Notes: generated by a model from the sequence alone, not told the origin. A stretch of 64,000 nt of DNA from Leptoclinus maculatus (GCA_032191485.1 JAVDOI010000019.1:4988107-5052106), one strand, 5' to 3'; shown: positions 32,266 through 46,134, numbered from the stretch's first letter. Translations and numbers: made by a program.

Positions 32266-34130
32266 CCATGGCCTCTGTGTCCAACCCCTTCACAAAACCA
32301 CCCCAGAGTGCAAGGATGGTCACAGTGTAGTACAGTCCAACCAGAAGTACGATAACATCAGCGAAATATAAATGGCAATATTTGAAATGTATGCTATTGA
32401 TAGTGAAGCTATCTAGCTTATCGTGGTAGCTCCTCACGAAATCATTTCTTTGCTCAACCTTGAGAGGTTTTTTTCTCCAATAACAGATGCATTTAGTCTC
32501 CCAAGTAGCTGATGAATCTATGCATAACCCTTGTTAAAGCTTCAAATGGCAGCTCAAACCACCCTCCGTGGAGTACTCGGAGAAAGTGGGGAATGACACC
32601 AGCTTTCTTTCCCACTTTTTGTCAATTGTGCATTGACGTGTGCATCTTTCAGTTGGTTTAAGAGAAGGAAAAGAGACAAATGAGGGCCAGTTCTATCTGT
32701 TTTCCGGGGGCATTGAAGCCAGGCGGGGCCCAATCAGGGGAGTGCTCCTCATGACGGGGCGGCCCCCACCGCTGAGCTGAATGCCATAGTTGTAAATATT
32801 TGTATCTCAGCAGTGGACGAACAGCTCTGAGGTCAGTCGTCTGGAATCCCCCGGTTGTTTAGAGACGGCTGTTGTTACAGTTGGGCTTTTTTGGGTAAAA
32901 AAAACAAAGGGAGGCATGAGAGAGACAGAGGGGGGGAGCGTTAGCCTCCCAGAGGGAGAAAGCCGAGCACTAACACTAAAACAAAAGAAGTGTGAAGTCG
33001 GCGGAGAGAAACGCTCGTGTGCATCGACTCCTTCATATACAGAGTGTCACTTTTCATACCACAAATCATACAGGAAATAAAACACAAATAACCCTCGTAG
33101 AGCAAAGAGCTGACATCTGACAAGCATCTCCTTCTCTGCATCCACTTCAAAATACACATAGATGCCGTTTTGAATGAAATATATGGCACCCTCAAGATTC
33201 ATGTAGCTTTGAGGAGTTTTTATGTTTGGGGTGGGGGGGGGGGGGGTCCACGCTCCGTCTGGGCAGACACTCAAAGAAGGGCCCCGCTTGACCTCATGTT
33301 GGTAATGAAACTGTTTCCGGTTGCTGTAACTGGAGATTTGCAAAGTGAGCTTAACCGCTTCAGCTTCGTTCTGCCCAGTTTGCAGCAGTGCCACACTGCG
33401 AGTCGACGGTCCCCCTTTGTCGTCCCACTGCAGGTCTTCATGTACTAACGACATACAGGGATTCAGATACACATCCATCATGTGAATCTTTCTTCGTCGT
33501 GTGGATCTGCTGCCTCTGACAGAACGTTGTGTCTGAATTAAGTGGGGAAGTTCAGAGTCTCACGATGGTCTGGCTGCTATTCCTACCCTGACAAGAGTCA
33601 AATTCATGAGGAAACACAGTTTTTTTATGTCTCACTAATGACTCCACTATGCTTTTATGATCATACGGTGAGCCAAGGCTGAGACCTATGGAAGAAATCA
33701 CCTCTGCTGACTCTCCCCCGCTTGTAGAGAATGCAGCTGCAGCTGAAAACGAATCGGTGCGACTAGTTCTGCCTTGTAGGGATAGAGAAGTGAGCGACAT
33801 TAGCGGGGGTGTCATGTTTGATTGGGGTTTATTAGCGCCGCCTGTATTGTTCCTGTTCGTCAACAGACTCCCAGGTAATGTGGTGATAATCGTTGCGGAA
33901 GCCTCCATCTGCTCGTTTGGGGGAGAGGGTCGGGGAGCTGCCCTCGTTTCAAATCCATTTTCCCAGGTGCTGATGGGAGGCCGCGGGGTGGAGGGGGCGG
34001 ATGTTGGTAGGGGAGGAGGGAGTAGGTTAGAGCCCTCTGTTTCATTTACCCAGGAGTGTCGGCGCGCTCGGCAACCAGGTTGTCTCTGCTTGTACCGGCT
34101 AATGGTTCAAACCCAGCTGGCTTCAATTGG
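32266..34130. other. Intergenic DNA, no supported gene
   Basis: Overlapping frames on both strands at 33552-34149 look moderately protein-like (Ser/Thr-rich on the minus strand) but lack splice signals, a family match or a clear start context. A 14-base G run lies at 33233-33246. I assign nothing. Confidence 0.35.
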
Positions 34131-34139
34131 GAGCTGGGC

Positions 34140-34560
34140 TCTTGAGTAATACATTTTGCACTTTGGCTCGCTACCAAGTGTACGGCATTTCGGTGCTGCA
34201 CGCTACACTGGGTTTATCGCTCAGGTGTTTGGAAACGAACGCCATAAAATCCATAAACAACCCGGTCGTTGCGGCTCCAGGATGTCATTTGAGGCGTCGG
34301 GGTCAAGGTGCGGCGTATCGAGGTGCTGGTCGGCAGCCAGCTGGCGGGCGAGGGGCCGTCTCCGGCTCCACTGTTTGCGAGAGGCAATTCTCCACGCTTG
34401 TAATTACACGTCTTTAATTGATAACGCGGAAAAACTGCATTGATTTGGTGTCAGCCGAAAGGAGCGCGGCGGCCCGGCCTCTAATTACTTCTCAGTTCTG
34501 CAATGTCAGGTTCGGTTTCTGCAGCGAGGATGCAGCCGCTGTGATCACACCTGAGCAGTT
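34140..34560. promoter_or_regulatory. Candidate conserved non-coding element
   Basis: This is complex, repeat-free sequence combining CpG-containing words with homeodomain-like TAATTACA, TTAATTGATAA and CTAATTACTT. No open frame makes sense. The composition suggests a developmental enhancer; inference only. Confidence 0.3.
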
Positions 34561-35479
34561 TGCTCTTCTGTCCACTGCGTTTAACTGACTGGAATACGGA
34601 CATCTGTCACGTATGCAGTTGCACAGATTCATCATCTGGACATGTGACCGACAACAATAACAGAATGAGCTTCAAACAGATGCTGGGGATTCAATCAGAT
34701 GTGATGTGTTGGTTCTATCTAACTATACTGTCCTGCAAAGTTGTACTTGAAAATGGGGGAAAAGTTAGTTTGACCTCTTTTTGTCAACGGTAAAGTTCAG
34801 CGTTGTGTTGTAGAGTCCAGACAGAAGGATGCACAAAGGAACAAAGCGAACCAACGGATGAAAAGAGCAGGAAGTGGACCGGGCTTCGTGGCCTCTTCCC
34901 TCCTGCTCCACAGCCTTTTAGTCAAGCCATCGCTGTACATTTCCTCTTGGGCTGAATCAAGGCGAGGGGAACTGTAGGCTTGTTACCCGATTCTGCATAA
35001 TGCCACTGATTTGTGGAAGTGAATGAGAGCACTTCTGCTGAGGCGATGACGGAGAAGGACCAACTGGCTTCACGTGACACTTCCTGAGCAGCTACATAGT
35101 TTCAAGGTGGAGGAGAACCAGAGTTTGGGGCTTTTTTAAAAAGCTATCACTATCCTGAGAAATGCAGCTGAGCTCGTGCTTTTTTTTTTAATCAGTGTTG
35201 TACTCGTCCTTTGTACAGTTGTGTAGACTAGTTAAAGGCCATGCTTCCATTAAAAGGACAAAAGCAGCAGTGGAGGAGAACATATCAAGACTCACTTTGT
35301 TCATCCAGAGTTTTAAACGTGTTGATGATTACAGTACGGGAGCCGTTGTTCCTTGTGAGTCTCTTCTGTTGCTGTTCCTTTGCACGTGTGTGCATGTATT
35401 CATGTTGTGTGTATTGTTACAGTTTCCTATCTGAGCGTCTGTGTTTGTGTGAGCACGCTAACAGAGAGATCCCGTCTGT

Positions 35480-35570
35480 GCTCGACACAGACAACGATGC
35501 TTAAAAGCAATTTAATGTGGTTTTAATTAGATTTTAATTGCGTTACCTGATCTTAACGGACCTCAAGAGG
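35480..35570. promoter_or_regulatory. Candidate homeodomain-site cluster
   Basis: Within 60 bp lie ttttaattagattttaattg and neighbouring caatttaatg words, a dense group of TAATT cores in non-repetitive DNA. It may be a regulatory site cluster; there is no further support. Confidence 0.25.
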
Positions 35571-35757
35571 GAAGCAGGATGACGCTGTAATGTTCATGTT
35601 GTTATTTTTATTTTCCTTTAAACAGTAATCTGCATTAACGTGATGCTTAGATGATGTGAAAAAGAGCTCTGTCCGTCCTCTGTAGGGAGTTATCATTTAT
35701 GTAAGGGCTGCAAAAGAATTAGTGTGTGATTAAATATACGACGGAGGGACAGAGAAA

Positions 35758-35876
35758 TAGTGTGTGTGTGTGTGTGTGTGTGTGCATGAGAAAAACAACT
35801 ACTGTAGGGAGGTTATAAAGGATGAAAAGTGTTGCACAAGATAATGTGCATGTAAAAGTGTGTGTGTGCACAAGTA

Positions 35877-35907
<31 letters not shown>

Positions 35908-36190
35908 AACATGCATGTTTTGAAGCAAATGCACATCTTTGTGTGTGTGTGTGTGTGTGTGTGCGTGTGGTAGGAAAGGAGAGGGGAAGAGTGTGCATGT
36001 GTGTTTGCATGTGTGTGTGCATGTGTGTGTGCATGTGTGTGTGCATGTGTGTGTGCATGTGTGTGTGTGTGTGTGTGTGCATGTGTGTGTGCATGTGTGT
36101 GTGCATGTGTGTGTGTGTGCATGTGTGTGTGTGTGTGTGTGTGGTAGGAAAGGAGAGGGGAAGAGTTTAAGTGTGTGTATGTGTGTGTGA
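35758..36190. repeat. Compound GT-rich satellite block
   Basis: The block contains (gt)n, (ga)n and a 12-14-bp unit gcatgtgtgtgt repeated about ten times (about 35992-36142). A 24-bp block reading ggtaggaaaggagaggggaa then gagt occurs twice, at about 35968 and 36143, bracketing the array. Long His-Thr and Cys-Val frames here are repeat translations. Confidence 0.93.
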
Positions 36191-36226
36191 TCTCTCGGCC
36201 TGTAGATGGAGCTGCACTCTACACTT

Positions 36227-36303
36227 CTCTCTCTCTCTCTCTCTCTCATCCTCCATCTGCACACAATGAATGCATTGTTTTAGCCCCCCCCCCCCCCCCC
36301 CTC
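36227..36303. repeat. (CT)n followed by an 18-base C homopolymer
   Basis: A (ct)n run at 36227-36247 and a C18 tract at 36284-36301 stand 36 bp apart. On the opposite strand this is a long G tract. Confidence 0.9.
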
Positions 36304-39300
36304 TGATACTCACTCTCTCTCCTCCAACACATTTGGTATTTATGTTAATGTACACCTCTGTGGATCTCTTGCCTCCCAGTGGTTTGATGCCCTGTTGATA
36401 TGTGGCTTTGGCAGTGTGTTACGTGTGTGTGTGTGTGTCGTGGGTGGATTTGAGCTAAAGAGGGAAGCTGGAGGGGTTGAGGAGGGTTTAGGGAGTCAAA
36501 GGACAATTCCTGAGACTTTTCCTCCCCTCCAGAAACCAGAGAGAGGAAGAAAAACCAGAAATCCTGGCACTAGATGGACAACTGAGCCGTCAATAAAAAG
36601 CTTTAATGCCGTCCTTCTGAGGCCGGATTTGGGAAAATGAACGTAACTAGGCTGCAGAACAGTTGTGAAGGGCTCGAGGATGTGAGCGTGCACACTCGGC
36701 ACGACCAGGGGCCAATCATATCTGTGAATTCATGCAAGCCACGTTTGTTTCCTGTCAACTTCTGTAGCGATCATGACTCGACCTTCAACACAACTACCTT
36801 CTTGATGGTAGTTATCTGTAATGAACAGCTACTCTTTCCCTTCTCTCTGGGCTCCTTTAGTCTCCTTGATAGGACATGTGATATCATAATATTTTAGGAT
36901 ATCATCATGGCTCCGAGTATTAAAGACAGCTGTGTGCATTACAGCGGTGGTAATTCTCGCCACTCAAACGGTGTGTGAAATAGAGCTGCAGTCGGGTCCT
37001 TGTTGATCCCCACCTCTAATAGAATAATCAATCTTGCTTTTGGCAAGTCTGTGGGATTAATTATTAGGCGCTAAACATTTCCCCGCTTTAAGCACAGCGC
37101 CGCCTGCTTCTTCTACCTGCCTCGCCCGGCGCTCTTTGCATCCTCCTCTTTCACGTTCCTCTCTGAATTGATTATCTACGAGCTTATCTGCTGACAACAA
37201 GCACTCTGTGCCCCTCCACCTTTAAGACAATAGTATCTTTCCAGTGCGTCAGTCACAGATTTATTTCATGTAGAACACTCACAGAAGGAGGATTAACGGT
37301 ATCTACTTATACGCTTGTGATAAACTCTTATCTCCTACCTTCCCCAGAGCACTCTGTGGGTGCACGTTGACCTGTTTTCCTCTTCTTCTTTTTTCTTTCT
37401 CTGCCTATGTTCCTCAGCGATGTAATCATTTAACCATGTATAATCTGGGCCCTCTCTCAATGTGTTCCTCTTGGAGTGGGCATGTTTCCTCTTCCTGCAG
37501 GAAGTGTGTATATATGTGTGGAAAGGTGAGCGGGAGGTGAGGCAGTAATGGATGGATTTCATGGAGAAATGAGTCTGAAGGGACAAACACGCTGAGAGTG
37601 AACTGCAGCGTAATTAGGCAGCGGTTTATAAACGTGTCAGCGCGGAGAGTTTTTTACGATTTAGCAGGTACAGTACATCACAATACGAGGACGACAAGAG
37701 GTCGAGGAGAGGATATATCAACACATATACAGTCCATGTTTATATGTGTGAAGATCTGCACGTGTGCTTCTGCTCATACTGTACATGTGTGTGTGTGTGT
37801 GTGTTCATGGTTTACATCTAGCAGGTAAACTTTCAGCAGCTGCAGCATCCTGTATGCTCAGCAGAGGTTTACGCAGCATAAACGCATCACTTCCTCCTCA
37901 TTTAGCGCGATGTAAACGGACCGTATACCGGGACACCAGCCTTCATCCTGCAGAGGCAGGAACAGTGACGTCACCTTTTGGCCCGGCGCTCTGTGGGTGG
38001 CACTGCCACGAGGTGGCCTGGGGATTAGCCCGATGACAGTTTGTATCCATTAGGATGATGCGCCGGCCACACTGTAAAGCATCCACATCCTCTCGCGGGC
38101 TCTTAAAGGGCTTTTTGTTTCTCCTGTCACACGTTCACATAGGTGACATAGTTTGAAGTCTTTCTAAATATTCAGCGTTTGCTTACTTCTGCTTAGAGTG
38201 GGTGGTTCTGCAGTTCCAGGAGAATACCGCTGTCATGTAGAGTTACAGACCATTTACTTCTGTTTATGTCTCATTTACATTTCCTGCAGTCTTTTTTTTT
38301 TGCAATGCTTGCTGTATGTAATTAGATTTTTTTTTTCAACATATACATGTTTTTGTCTTTTTGTAAGACCGAACGACTGCCGAGGGAAAGTGTTGGGAGA
38401 ACTGGACTGTAGAAAATCAACAGCGCTGTCTTTTATTTCACCAAACTAACACAGAAAATGATCAATATCAGCGTGTCCTCATCGGCACAGTTCAGATGTA
38501 CTTTAGGTAATTCAAACGTCCGATGTTAAATCAATGTTACATGTTCTCTGGTGTCACTGTGCTCCACTTTCACTCCTCTCTGCTCTGCAACAGTCTGGAA
38601 CCTTCTGGCTTTATTACAGCTTTCATACGTCTCACATGGATTCATTTAGTTTTTACAGACGTCAGGAAGTAAAACTGTACGTTGCACAGATTAGTGGCGT
38701 GTTAATACTCTTTATGAATCGTTTCAGGTAGAGACATTTCAATGGTCTAACTCACTGAGTCTTTGATCGTAACAGAAGGTGTTGAAGGACTTTATACAAC
38801 ACACATCACGGTCAAAGTTCGGTGAAAGAGTCCTTGTTTGCATTGAGTGTATTCCAATACATTTCTATAGTTTTCTCGATAACCTTCTGACTCTTTTCTT
38901 TTCTTTAGGACATGTACAGAACATATGATAATTGTTGAACAAGTGCCAACTTTAGTGTTTACAAAAATGGGCTTTGACCTCAGCGGGGTCAGAAACGCTG
39001 GAGGGGAACCTGTGAAGGATGAGTTTGTTTTCCACTCCTCAGGAAATCTATGCAAATACATGATATGTAGACATAATATATTCTAAAGTAGGGCTTTAAG
39101 TTGAAGCTCTCTCCATATTTACACGCCACAGTGAGGGGAGGAATACACCTCTTCTCCTATCTTAAGAGTGTGGGTAGAGAAGGATGCATGTAACCTCATT
39201 CCACATCCGACACTCGCTGACAAATACATAGTTTGGGGCAAATTTCCATTTCATGTTCGACTACACCGCACATCTCAAATTAAGAGCGCGGCATTATCAT

Positions 39301-40584
39301 CGACAAGGAAATGCATTGCGTTAATATTCTCGCTTCACAGTTGCCAAAGAATTAGTTCAGATCTTCGCATAAATTAACGGTGGCACAGTTTAAAAACGGG
39401 TAGCTCAAGGCCATGCTCTCAGAACAAGGCGGTGAGTGCCGTGCCTTAATTCACCATTTGTTTTGATGTCTGCATTTGAGGAGTTTGTTTCCAGAACGTT
39501 ATATATGCATTTTCACGGAGGGGGGGGGAGAAATCTCATTACCTGAAGCTCATCATGCTGTATCTCTAGTAATGCAGAGGATCCCGTCTGACGAGCGCTC
39601 AACCAAGAACGGAGCTGAGCCGCTAGTTTCTCCAATGTTTGTGTTATCAATCATGTGAAAAGGATTCATAATATCTGCTGCTTCACACAGCCTTCTACTC
39701 ACTACAATGTGCTTTCATGGCTGAATAAGAAGAGATGACACTTTGTTCCCGCTGCTGGAAATCTGCTTTTTAATATTTTTAAATGTTTTCAAAGATGAAC
39801 TAATATGGGGATTAGCGTTGAGTACGAGTCCTCCCAATCTTTGGCCCTTTGACATCGTTCCAGCGTCTCCGTTGTCAAGGACATTCAGCAGAATGCATTT
39901 CTACTTTTACGTGGTTTGAAGCCACTCTAGATGAGAATGGAGTCTTCATTTTGAGCTTCTGTGCCCGTCATGCCGCAGTAGTTCCCCCTCATTCACTGTC
40001 CGTGTTCAATGTCAAGGGGAAGTGCTCTCTGTGGGGCAGCGCAGAGGTTTCTCTTCCTGTCGCATTGTATTCAGTCCTGTTCATGTTACCGAGCTCCACG
40101 TCTCTCTGAATCCATTTCCTGTCCGGTGAAAACCTTGAGTATTGTCGAGTTAGCAAGAGTTGGATGTGTTCATGTGTTTGAGGTGTGATGTCTGATCAGA
40201 CCACTCCCAGTCTGTGTCAGAGAAGGTTTATTCTTAAGTCTTTTGTCTAATATTTGAGACTGACATCGTCGACCACTGATGCCAGTTGCATGTCATCCTC
40301 ATTACCACAAAACTCACACCAACTCTGCACTTATTTCCTCTCATACACATGTAAACAGAGTACGTTTCTCGTCGCCATCCATGTTTGTTTGGTACAAGAA
40401 CACGGTCCATCTACTGCCAGTCGTTCACAGTTACACGTTGTGTAATATTTGAGATCTACAGACTGAGCTCAGAGTAATATTATGCAACTGTACAACGTCC
40501 TGCATGACTACAGCGACTGCATGACGGCCGTTGCATCGCTGTCAAACCGGGGGATTTCTTAATAGAAAGGTGCTTCCTGTGTGT

Positions 40585-40586
<2 letters not shown>
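36304..40586. other. Intergenic DNA, no supported gene
   Basis: No exon is supported. The stretch 37000-37290 (around gggattaattattaggcgct and tgaattgattatctacgagc) is complex and repeat-free, with several TAATTA/TGATTA words, and is a plausible regulatory element. The remainder shows nothing distinctive beyond short GT runs. Confidence 0.35.

Positions 40587-40618
<32 letters not shown>
40587..40618. repeat. (GT)n microsatellite
   Basis: Sixteen perfect gt units. Confidence 0.95.
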
Positions 40619-40620
<2 letters not shown>

Positions 40621-40757
40621 TATAAGAAGCAGCTACCTGCAAAAACTAAACTGTAAACTTTGTCAGTGGCTGGTACATTTCATCTGCTTGCTTGCATCAC
40701 TAGTGTAGCTGGTTAAACAACATTTTTCATCACTTTTACTCAGGTGGTGAACATGTT

Positions 40758-40955
<198 letters not shown>

Positions 40956-41047
40956 TTGCCTGCACCTCTCTGGCCTTCCTGTTGCTGTCGGTGAATAACC
41001 AACCGCCAAGCCGACACATCGCGACCAACGTGTCAGGTGCTGTTACA

Positions 41048-41048
<1 letters not shown>

Positions 41049-41108
<60 letters not shown>
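41049..41108. repeat. (CA)30 microsatellite
   Basis: Thirty perfect ca units, 94 bp beyond the (TG)97 run and in the complementary sense, so the two can pair within one strand. Confidence 0.97.
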
Positions 41109-41110
<2 letters not shown>

Positions 41111-42188
41111 GATTTGTGCTGTGAAACCGCTACCAGAAAGGTAATCAGCCACAAGCCTGATTGCTCCCTTCAGCTGTTTTACACTGACCAGACGCCTCGA
41201 ATTACACCGTCCAATCTGCTGCAGGTCAGAGCGGCAGAGTGCTGGAGGATGGGAGGAAGGAGAGATGGAGGAAGGATAGTTTTCTTTCCTGTAAGACACG
41301 GGGGACAGAGGCCACATCCTTTGTATTTATTAGTCCGTCTTTGACAAGCTCACAGGGTGAGACTCTCCCCACAAGTCTTTCCTTAATAATGCATGCCACA
41401 TCAAGTTACATTACAATCCGTTTCATTTAGATATCGTACAGTACACACCAGTGGTGCATGCTAAACTGTTAGCATGGAGCATCCGGGGACACATGGGCAA
41501 TTTCATTGTCTGCTTTTTCATTCCTTAAGTTGATCAACCAGCCATTCTCGCCCCAAAAAGAGTATTTCTTTTTAATTATCTCAACTTTCCTCCCCAAGCT
41601 GTTCGCCTGTCAGCAACTTTAGCTTCAGCCTCACGCTCTGCTGAACACCCCTCCGTCCCTCCCCAGCAACTTTAACTTGGCAGAGGCCTCGAACTTCTCT
41701 CCGAGGGGGTTGACAGCACTTCTCCTCTCCCTGCCCCCGTCTTGACTGGAGTTAAACTCCCTCCTGGGCCCGATGAGAAGACTCGGAAGGAAGGAAATAA
41801 ACAAGCCAAGTTGTTTAGAGGTACTTTGCAAGAAGTTATGACACGCTCAGTGTTCAAAAGAAGCAACTTACAAAAACAATGCTGATATGAAAATCTTTTC
41901 ACAAGCGTGATTCTTCTTCAGTACACTTTTGAATGTTTTGAATTGTGTGACATGTGCTTAGAATGATGCACAACATATCTAAAATCTGGTTCAGAATATT
42001 TCGCTCATTGTAAATATATCATAAGCTTCAATGAAGAGCGATATATTATTTGCATAACGCTGTCAGAAAGTGTGAAATACAATGATTTAAACAACCTTAA
42101 AGCTACTTAAGGCTGTGAGATAATAGCAGTTTATACAGTTTGGACAGTAAACTCGACATATGCAGATTTCCAAACACCCGTCACTCAG

Positions 42189-42759
42189 CCCCCCCCCCCA
42201 CCTGCTGGGACTTTGTGATGTTTGCAGTGTGTGCAGGCATTGTCGCAGCCTAATTGGAGGTGGTAAGAGGTGCGTTTGGTTGGGTTTGAGAGAGGTGGGC
42301 TCGGTGGGCGGCGTCTCTGTCAGACGGACAGGTTTTTATGTGACACGAGCTCCGCCTCCGCCCCGCGGTTTAACACAGGAAGTTTGATCAGCTTTTTGTC
42401 ACAGCATCAAGGGGGGGGGGGGGCGGCAAATTATAGAAGTGTCACCCCTCTCTCGGCGCTGTTCATTCAGGAGCGATCCTCAATTTGAGCGGTCGGGGCA
42501 CATTTTCATGCAAATAACGGCGTCGCAATTTTTCCCCTAATAGCTTCTTACAAATGATGTGCTATTACAAGGAGGTTTATTTAAACAAATTTAATACGTC
42601 TTTAATCAACCCTCGCCGAGCGCCTTTCAAAAGGTCACACGCCACATCAGGACAGGCTCGATACAACCCCCCCCCCCCCCACCACCACCCCTCACATCAC
42701 AGTATTAGCTTAAGGATGGAGGGGAGGAGGAGGAGGACAAGAGGGGCGGGGGGGGGGGG
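42189..42759. repeat. Cluster of C/G homopolymer tracts
   Basis: Four tracts lie within 571 bp: C11 at 42189-42199, G13 at 42411-42423, C14 at 42667-42680 and G12 at 42748-42759. Two more, G13 at 44244-44256 and G14 at 44540-44553, follow downstream. Confidence 0.9.
42480..42650. promoter_or_regulatory. Candidate conserved non-coding element between homopolymers
   Basis: The stretch contains cattttcatgcaaataacgg (an octamer-like ATGCAAAT), then ggaggtttatttaaacaaat and cgtctttaatcaaccc. It is repeat-free and not coding. The sequence texture suggests an enhancer; inference only. Confidence 0.3.
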
Positions 42760-42872
42760 AATTATTTCACGGACAACTCATTTCAAGCAAATCTTTATTT
42801 ACATTTTTATTCAGTTATTAAATTTTATTTCATCGTGCGACAGAAAGGGCGGGGGCCTCCCTCCTTTCACCT

Positions 42873-42873
<1 letters not shown>

Positions 42874-42920
<47 letters not shown>
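42874..42920. repeat. (CA)n microsatellite
   Basis: About 23 perfect ca units. Confidence 0.95.
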
Positions 42921-42922
<2 letters not shown>

Positions 42923-44243
42923 ATTTGCTTATGAAGTCATCTAATCTGAGAGCAGGAGGGCGTGCGTGAACCTTTAGTGTCTCGTCTGACATGGCGGGGC
43001 CCTTGATCTTTTGTGTGCAGGGAGATGAAAACGGAGGCGTGTGCTGCACTTCTACTGCTCACAATAAATGTACGGAGAAGCCGTTTAACATCATTTACAG
43101 GTAGTATAAAAGAATGACTAAACAGAACACTCAGTTTAATGCAGCTAACAAAACAATGCACGGGAAATACTCACAAGTTAGCGCTTTAATTGAATCTTCT
43201 GGCTGTGTTTGCACCTCAGCATTACTGCATTTTAAACAGCAACATTTACTTAAATAACTAAATTGTGTTTCTTGGATGCATTTGTTAAACAGGTAAAAGT
43301 CTAATTGAACTATTCTGCAGTTTAAATGCACATGCAGGTGTTTAAACTTTCAAAAAACATTCAAATAAATTGGAAACAAAAACAATCAATGTAGAGTTTT
43401 AATTTTCCAGATCATAGCAATGGACTTAAATGAACACGAAGGCCTTCTTGGTGGAAGGGGGTGGTTGTTAAAGTGAATAAAACTTCTGAATCCAGTTTGT
43501 CGAAGCAGATAGTTGCGATTGATGTCCAGTTGTTGTTAAATGTTGCGTGGTTTGCTCTAAGCTACGCGGGGCCGTCGTATGAAATGACACGTACTTAACA
43601 GATCCCACTGAATCACTTGTCCTTGTACTCGACGTTGTCTTCACTCCTGTTCCGTTGTTGTTTCATTACCGCCGCCACACGCACGACCCCGAACCAAAGT
43701 CAATAAACAAACCCATTTAAATATGTACGGCGCCGCGCTCCTGAGATGGAGATATTTCAATATGCAAGATTGGGAGTGTGCGATATTACCTCGGCGTTAT
43801 GTGCTGTGACCCAGAAGGTGAACGGTGCCTCTCTGCTCCACCCCCACTGCACTTTGCATACATGCGGGCTCAGAGCTACGCTTGCATGTGTATTTAACAT
43901 GCCAGTAAAATATTTACCCTGCTTACCGCACTAACACCAAATCCTCTCTGCGCGCGGCTTGTCAACCCGAAGGGTGCATCGTATGTTTACATCCATGTAT
44001 GCTTTATTCAACCGATCGTAGGACTGTGTGGAGATGTGTTCTTTGACAGCATCCGAGTCGTCCGTACTCTATTGAATGCCAAGTGTAAAGATCCATCTTT
44101 GTTTAAAATAGCAAGGGTGTTATAGCATTATGACTCAAAATACTCAAACCCCACATCGCTGCTTTGGGGATGAAGTTATTCGGGGGACTCTGTGTGTCGG
44201 ATCACAGCAGCTGTGCTGAGCAGAGCATCTTAATTTTTTTTTT

Positions 44244-44553
44244 GGGGGGGGGGGGGTTAACCCTTTCCACGCTAATGCCTTTTTCTCAGGGTGGCATTTA
44301 CACAAAATGAATTGCTTGCTTAGACACAGCTAACTAAATAAAAGACAGCGGGGGCTGATACTATGAAAAATGGATTTTCATTACTGTTTCATTGATTCTA
44401 GTAAATAAGGGCCCCGGGCCTGCACCGCAAAGGCTGCAAAACGGTAATAATTTAATCTAAGGTGACACAGACCAAAATGTATGTGGACAAAAAAATCATC
44501 CCTGAATATTAAACAAGGGCCCCGAGACAAGAGGGAGGAGGGGGGGGGGGGGG
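44244..44553. repeat. Two G homopolymer tracts (G13 and G14)
   Basis: G13 at 44244-44256 follows T10. G14 lies at 44540-44553 after gagggagga. The DNA between them is complex and non-coding. Confidence 0.9.
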
Positions 44554-46086
44554 AGTGTTTGCGGGCGCATTTAAATGTATGCAGATTGCCGTCCAACCTA
44601 TTTAAAAACAAGAATTAGGTATTCCTGTCATAAATCACGTTTGCCGCTATGGATATGCCTTGTTATGCCGGTGTTTAACGGAAACCTGAAAGGTTAAAGT
44701 ACTTGGTGCATTAAATTGTACAAGGATAATTAATACTTTTCTCCTGGCTATTTATAAAATATGGAAAATAGAGTCGGCTGAACTGTGACAGCGCACTCGT
44801 TTGAGAAGGAAGACAAAATAAAAAAAGGAAATGAACACATTCAGGCACTTTACACGCAGGATATCACAGCATTAAAGAACACAACACCTCCTAGGCCCCT
44901 TTTTATGTTCACGGCGTTATAAACCGGTTTAATGAAAGATACGGGATACGTTTGTTTCACTTGTAGACATCTCAATTGACTTTTACTGCAGTCCAATGGC
45001 TGCTCGGCCCCTGAGGGCGGCAACTAGCTGACCAAGTAATCTCTGGTTTGTTACAGAGGTTACACCCTGCAGCTAAACGGCTCCCTTACTGCACTGTGTG
45101 TTCATTGTGTGTGTGCAGTGTCACTAATTAGTGCTTGTTAGCAGTAAACTAGTGCAAACTCCCTAATTTGACAAGTCTATTCCAGAGGTGTTGACCTCTC
45201 ACTCACACCGGTGGCAGCTCTGTCAAACCTGGCACCTCGGGGAGCGACTTGTCACGTCTACCTGGCTCAGTCGCACCTTTCCTAACACGCTGTCAAGGTT
45301 CGACTCGTGCCTCGAGTGTCAAAATGACTGTCTCGGTACCGCGGAGTGTATCATGCGGCCACTTTAAAGAGCCGACGTGTGAATGCAAGCGTTCGCCGTG
45401 TGGTTGTTACGTAAAAAAAAAAAATAACAACACAAAAGGGAAACAGCGGGTCATTTGGCAAACGGCGGCCCTCCGTGTGAGCTGAAGGCGTCTTGACAAG
45501 TGTCCGGGCCCATTACGCTGTGTTAGTCTATTCACCGACTCGTGCTCCAGTGGTTATTATGTGCGCCTCTAACATGCGCCGAGACGATCATGTCAAGCCG
45601 GGGAGATAATAGCCTCAACATACAAGAGCACAACATCTGGAGCGAGAGGGAGGATTGAACCGTAGTGAAGGTCCAGTTAATCTAAAGGTAGAAGTGTAAT
45701 AACCTTGATTATGTAGGTTGCATGCTTGCTGCACAATTGTCTAAGTTTCCTCTTTCTTCCGCTCCACATCTTTCTATCCGGCTCGCCTTGCTGAAGGTGT
45801 TCAGGTTTCACTGGAAGAGTCCTCGTGGATCCTTCCGCTTCTTGGACTCGGACGTCCTTACAGTCTGTGCCTACATGACGATAACGCCGCCGCTTTCTTT
45901 GCTGGCCATGCATGCAGGGATGTTGCACACTTCCCCTTAACCCGGTGCGGTGCTTAGTCACTAGTCGACCTCTTTAACTGTGTTCGTTACGGCACAGGAG
46001 AGAGAAAAGGGAGGAATCGTTAAACTGATGACGGCGCCGCACTCTGAGCAATGTTTCAGTGAACCGTCAAAGGCGCTCAGATCTGT

Positions 46087-46134
46087 CCCTGTTCACTCCC
46101 TGTTCACTCCCCGTTCACTCCCTGTTCACTCCCT
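46087..46134. repeat. 11-bp tandem repeat (gttcactccct)
   Basis: About four copies of an 11-bp unit, one with a T-to-C change (ccgttcactcc). An apparent open frame at 45980-46489 spans it, but has no family features. Confidence 0.85.

Noticed and set aside
33552..34149. Opposed open frames, one Ser/Thr-rich
   Set aside because: They overlap on both strands and show no family match; more likely constrained or chance non-coding DNA.
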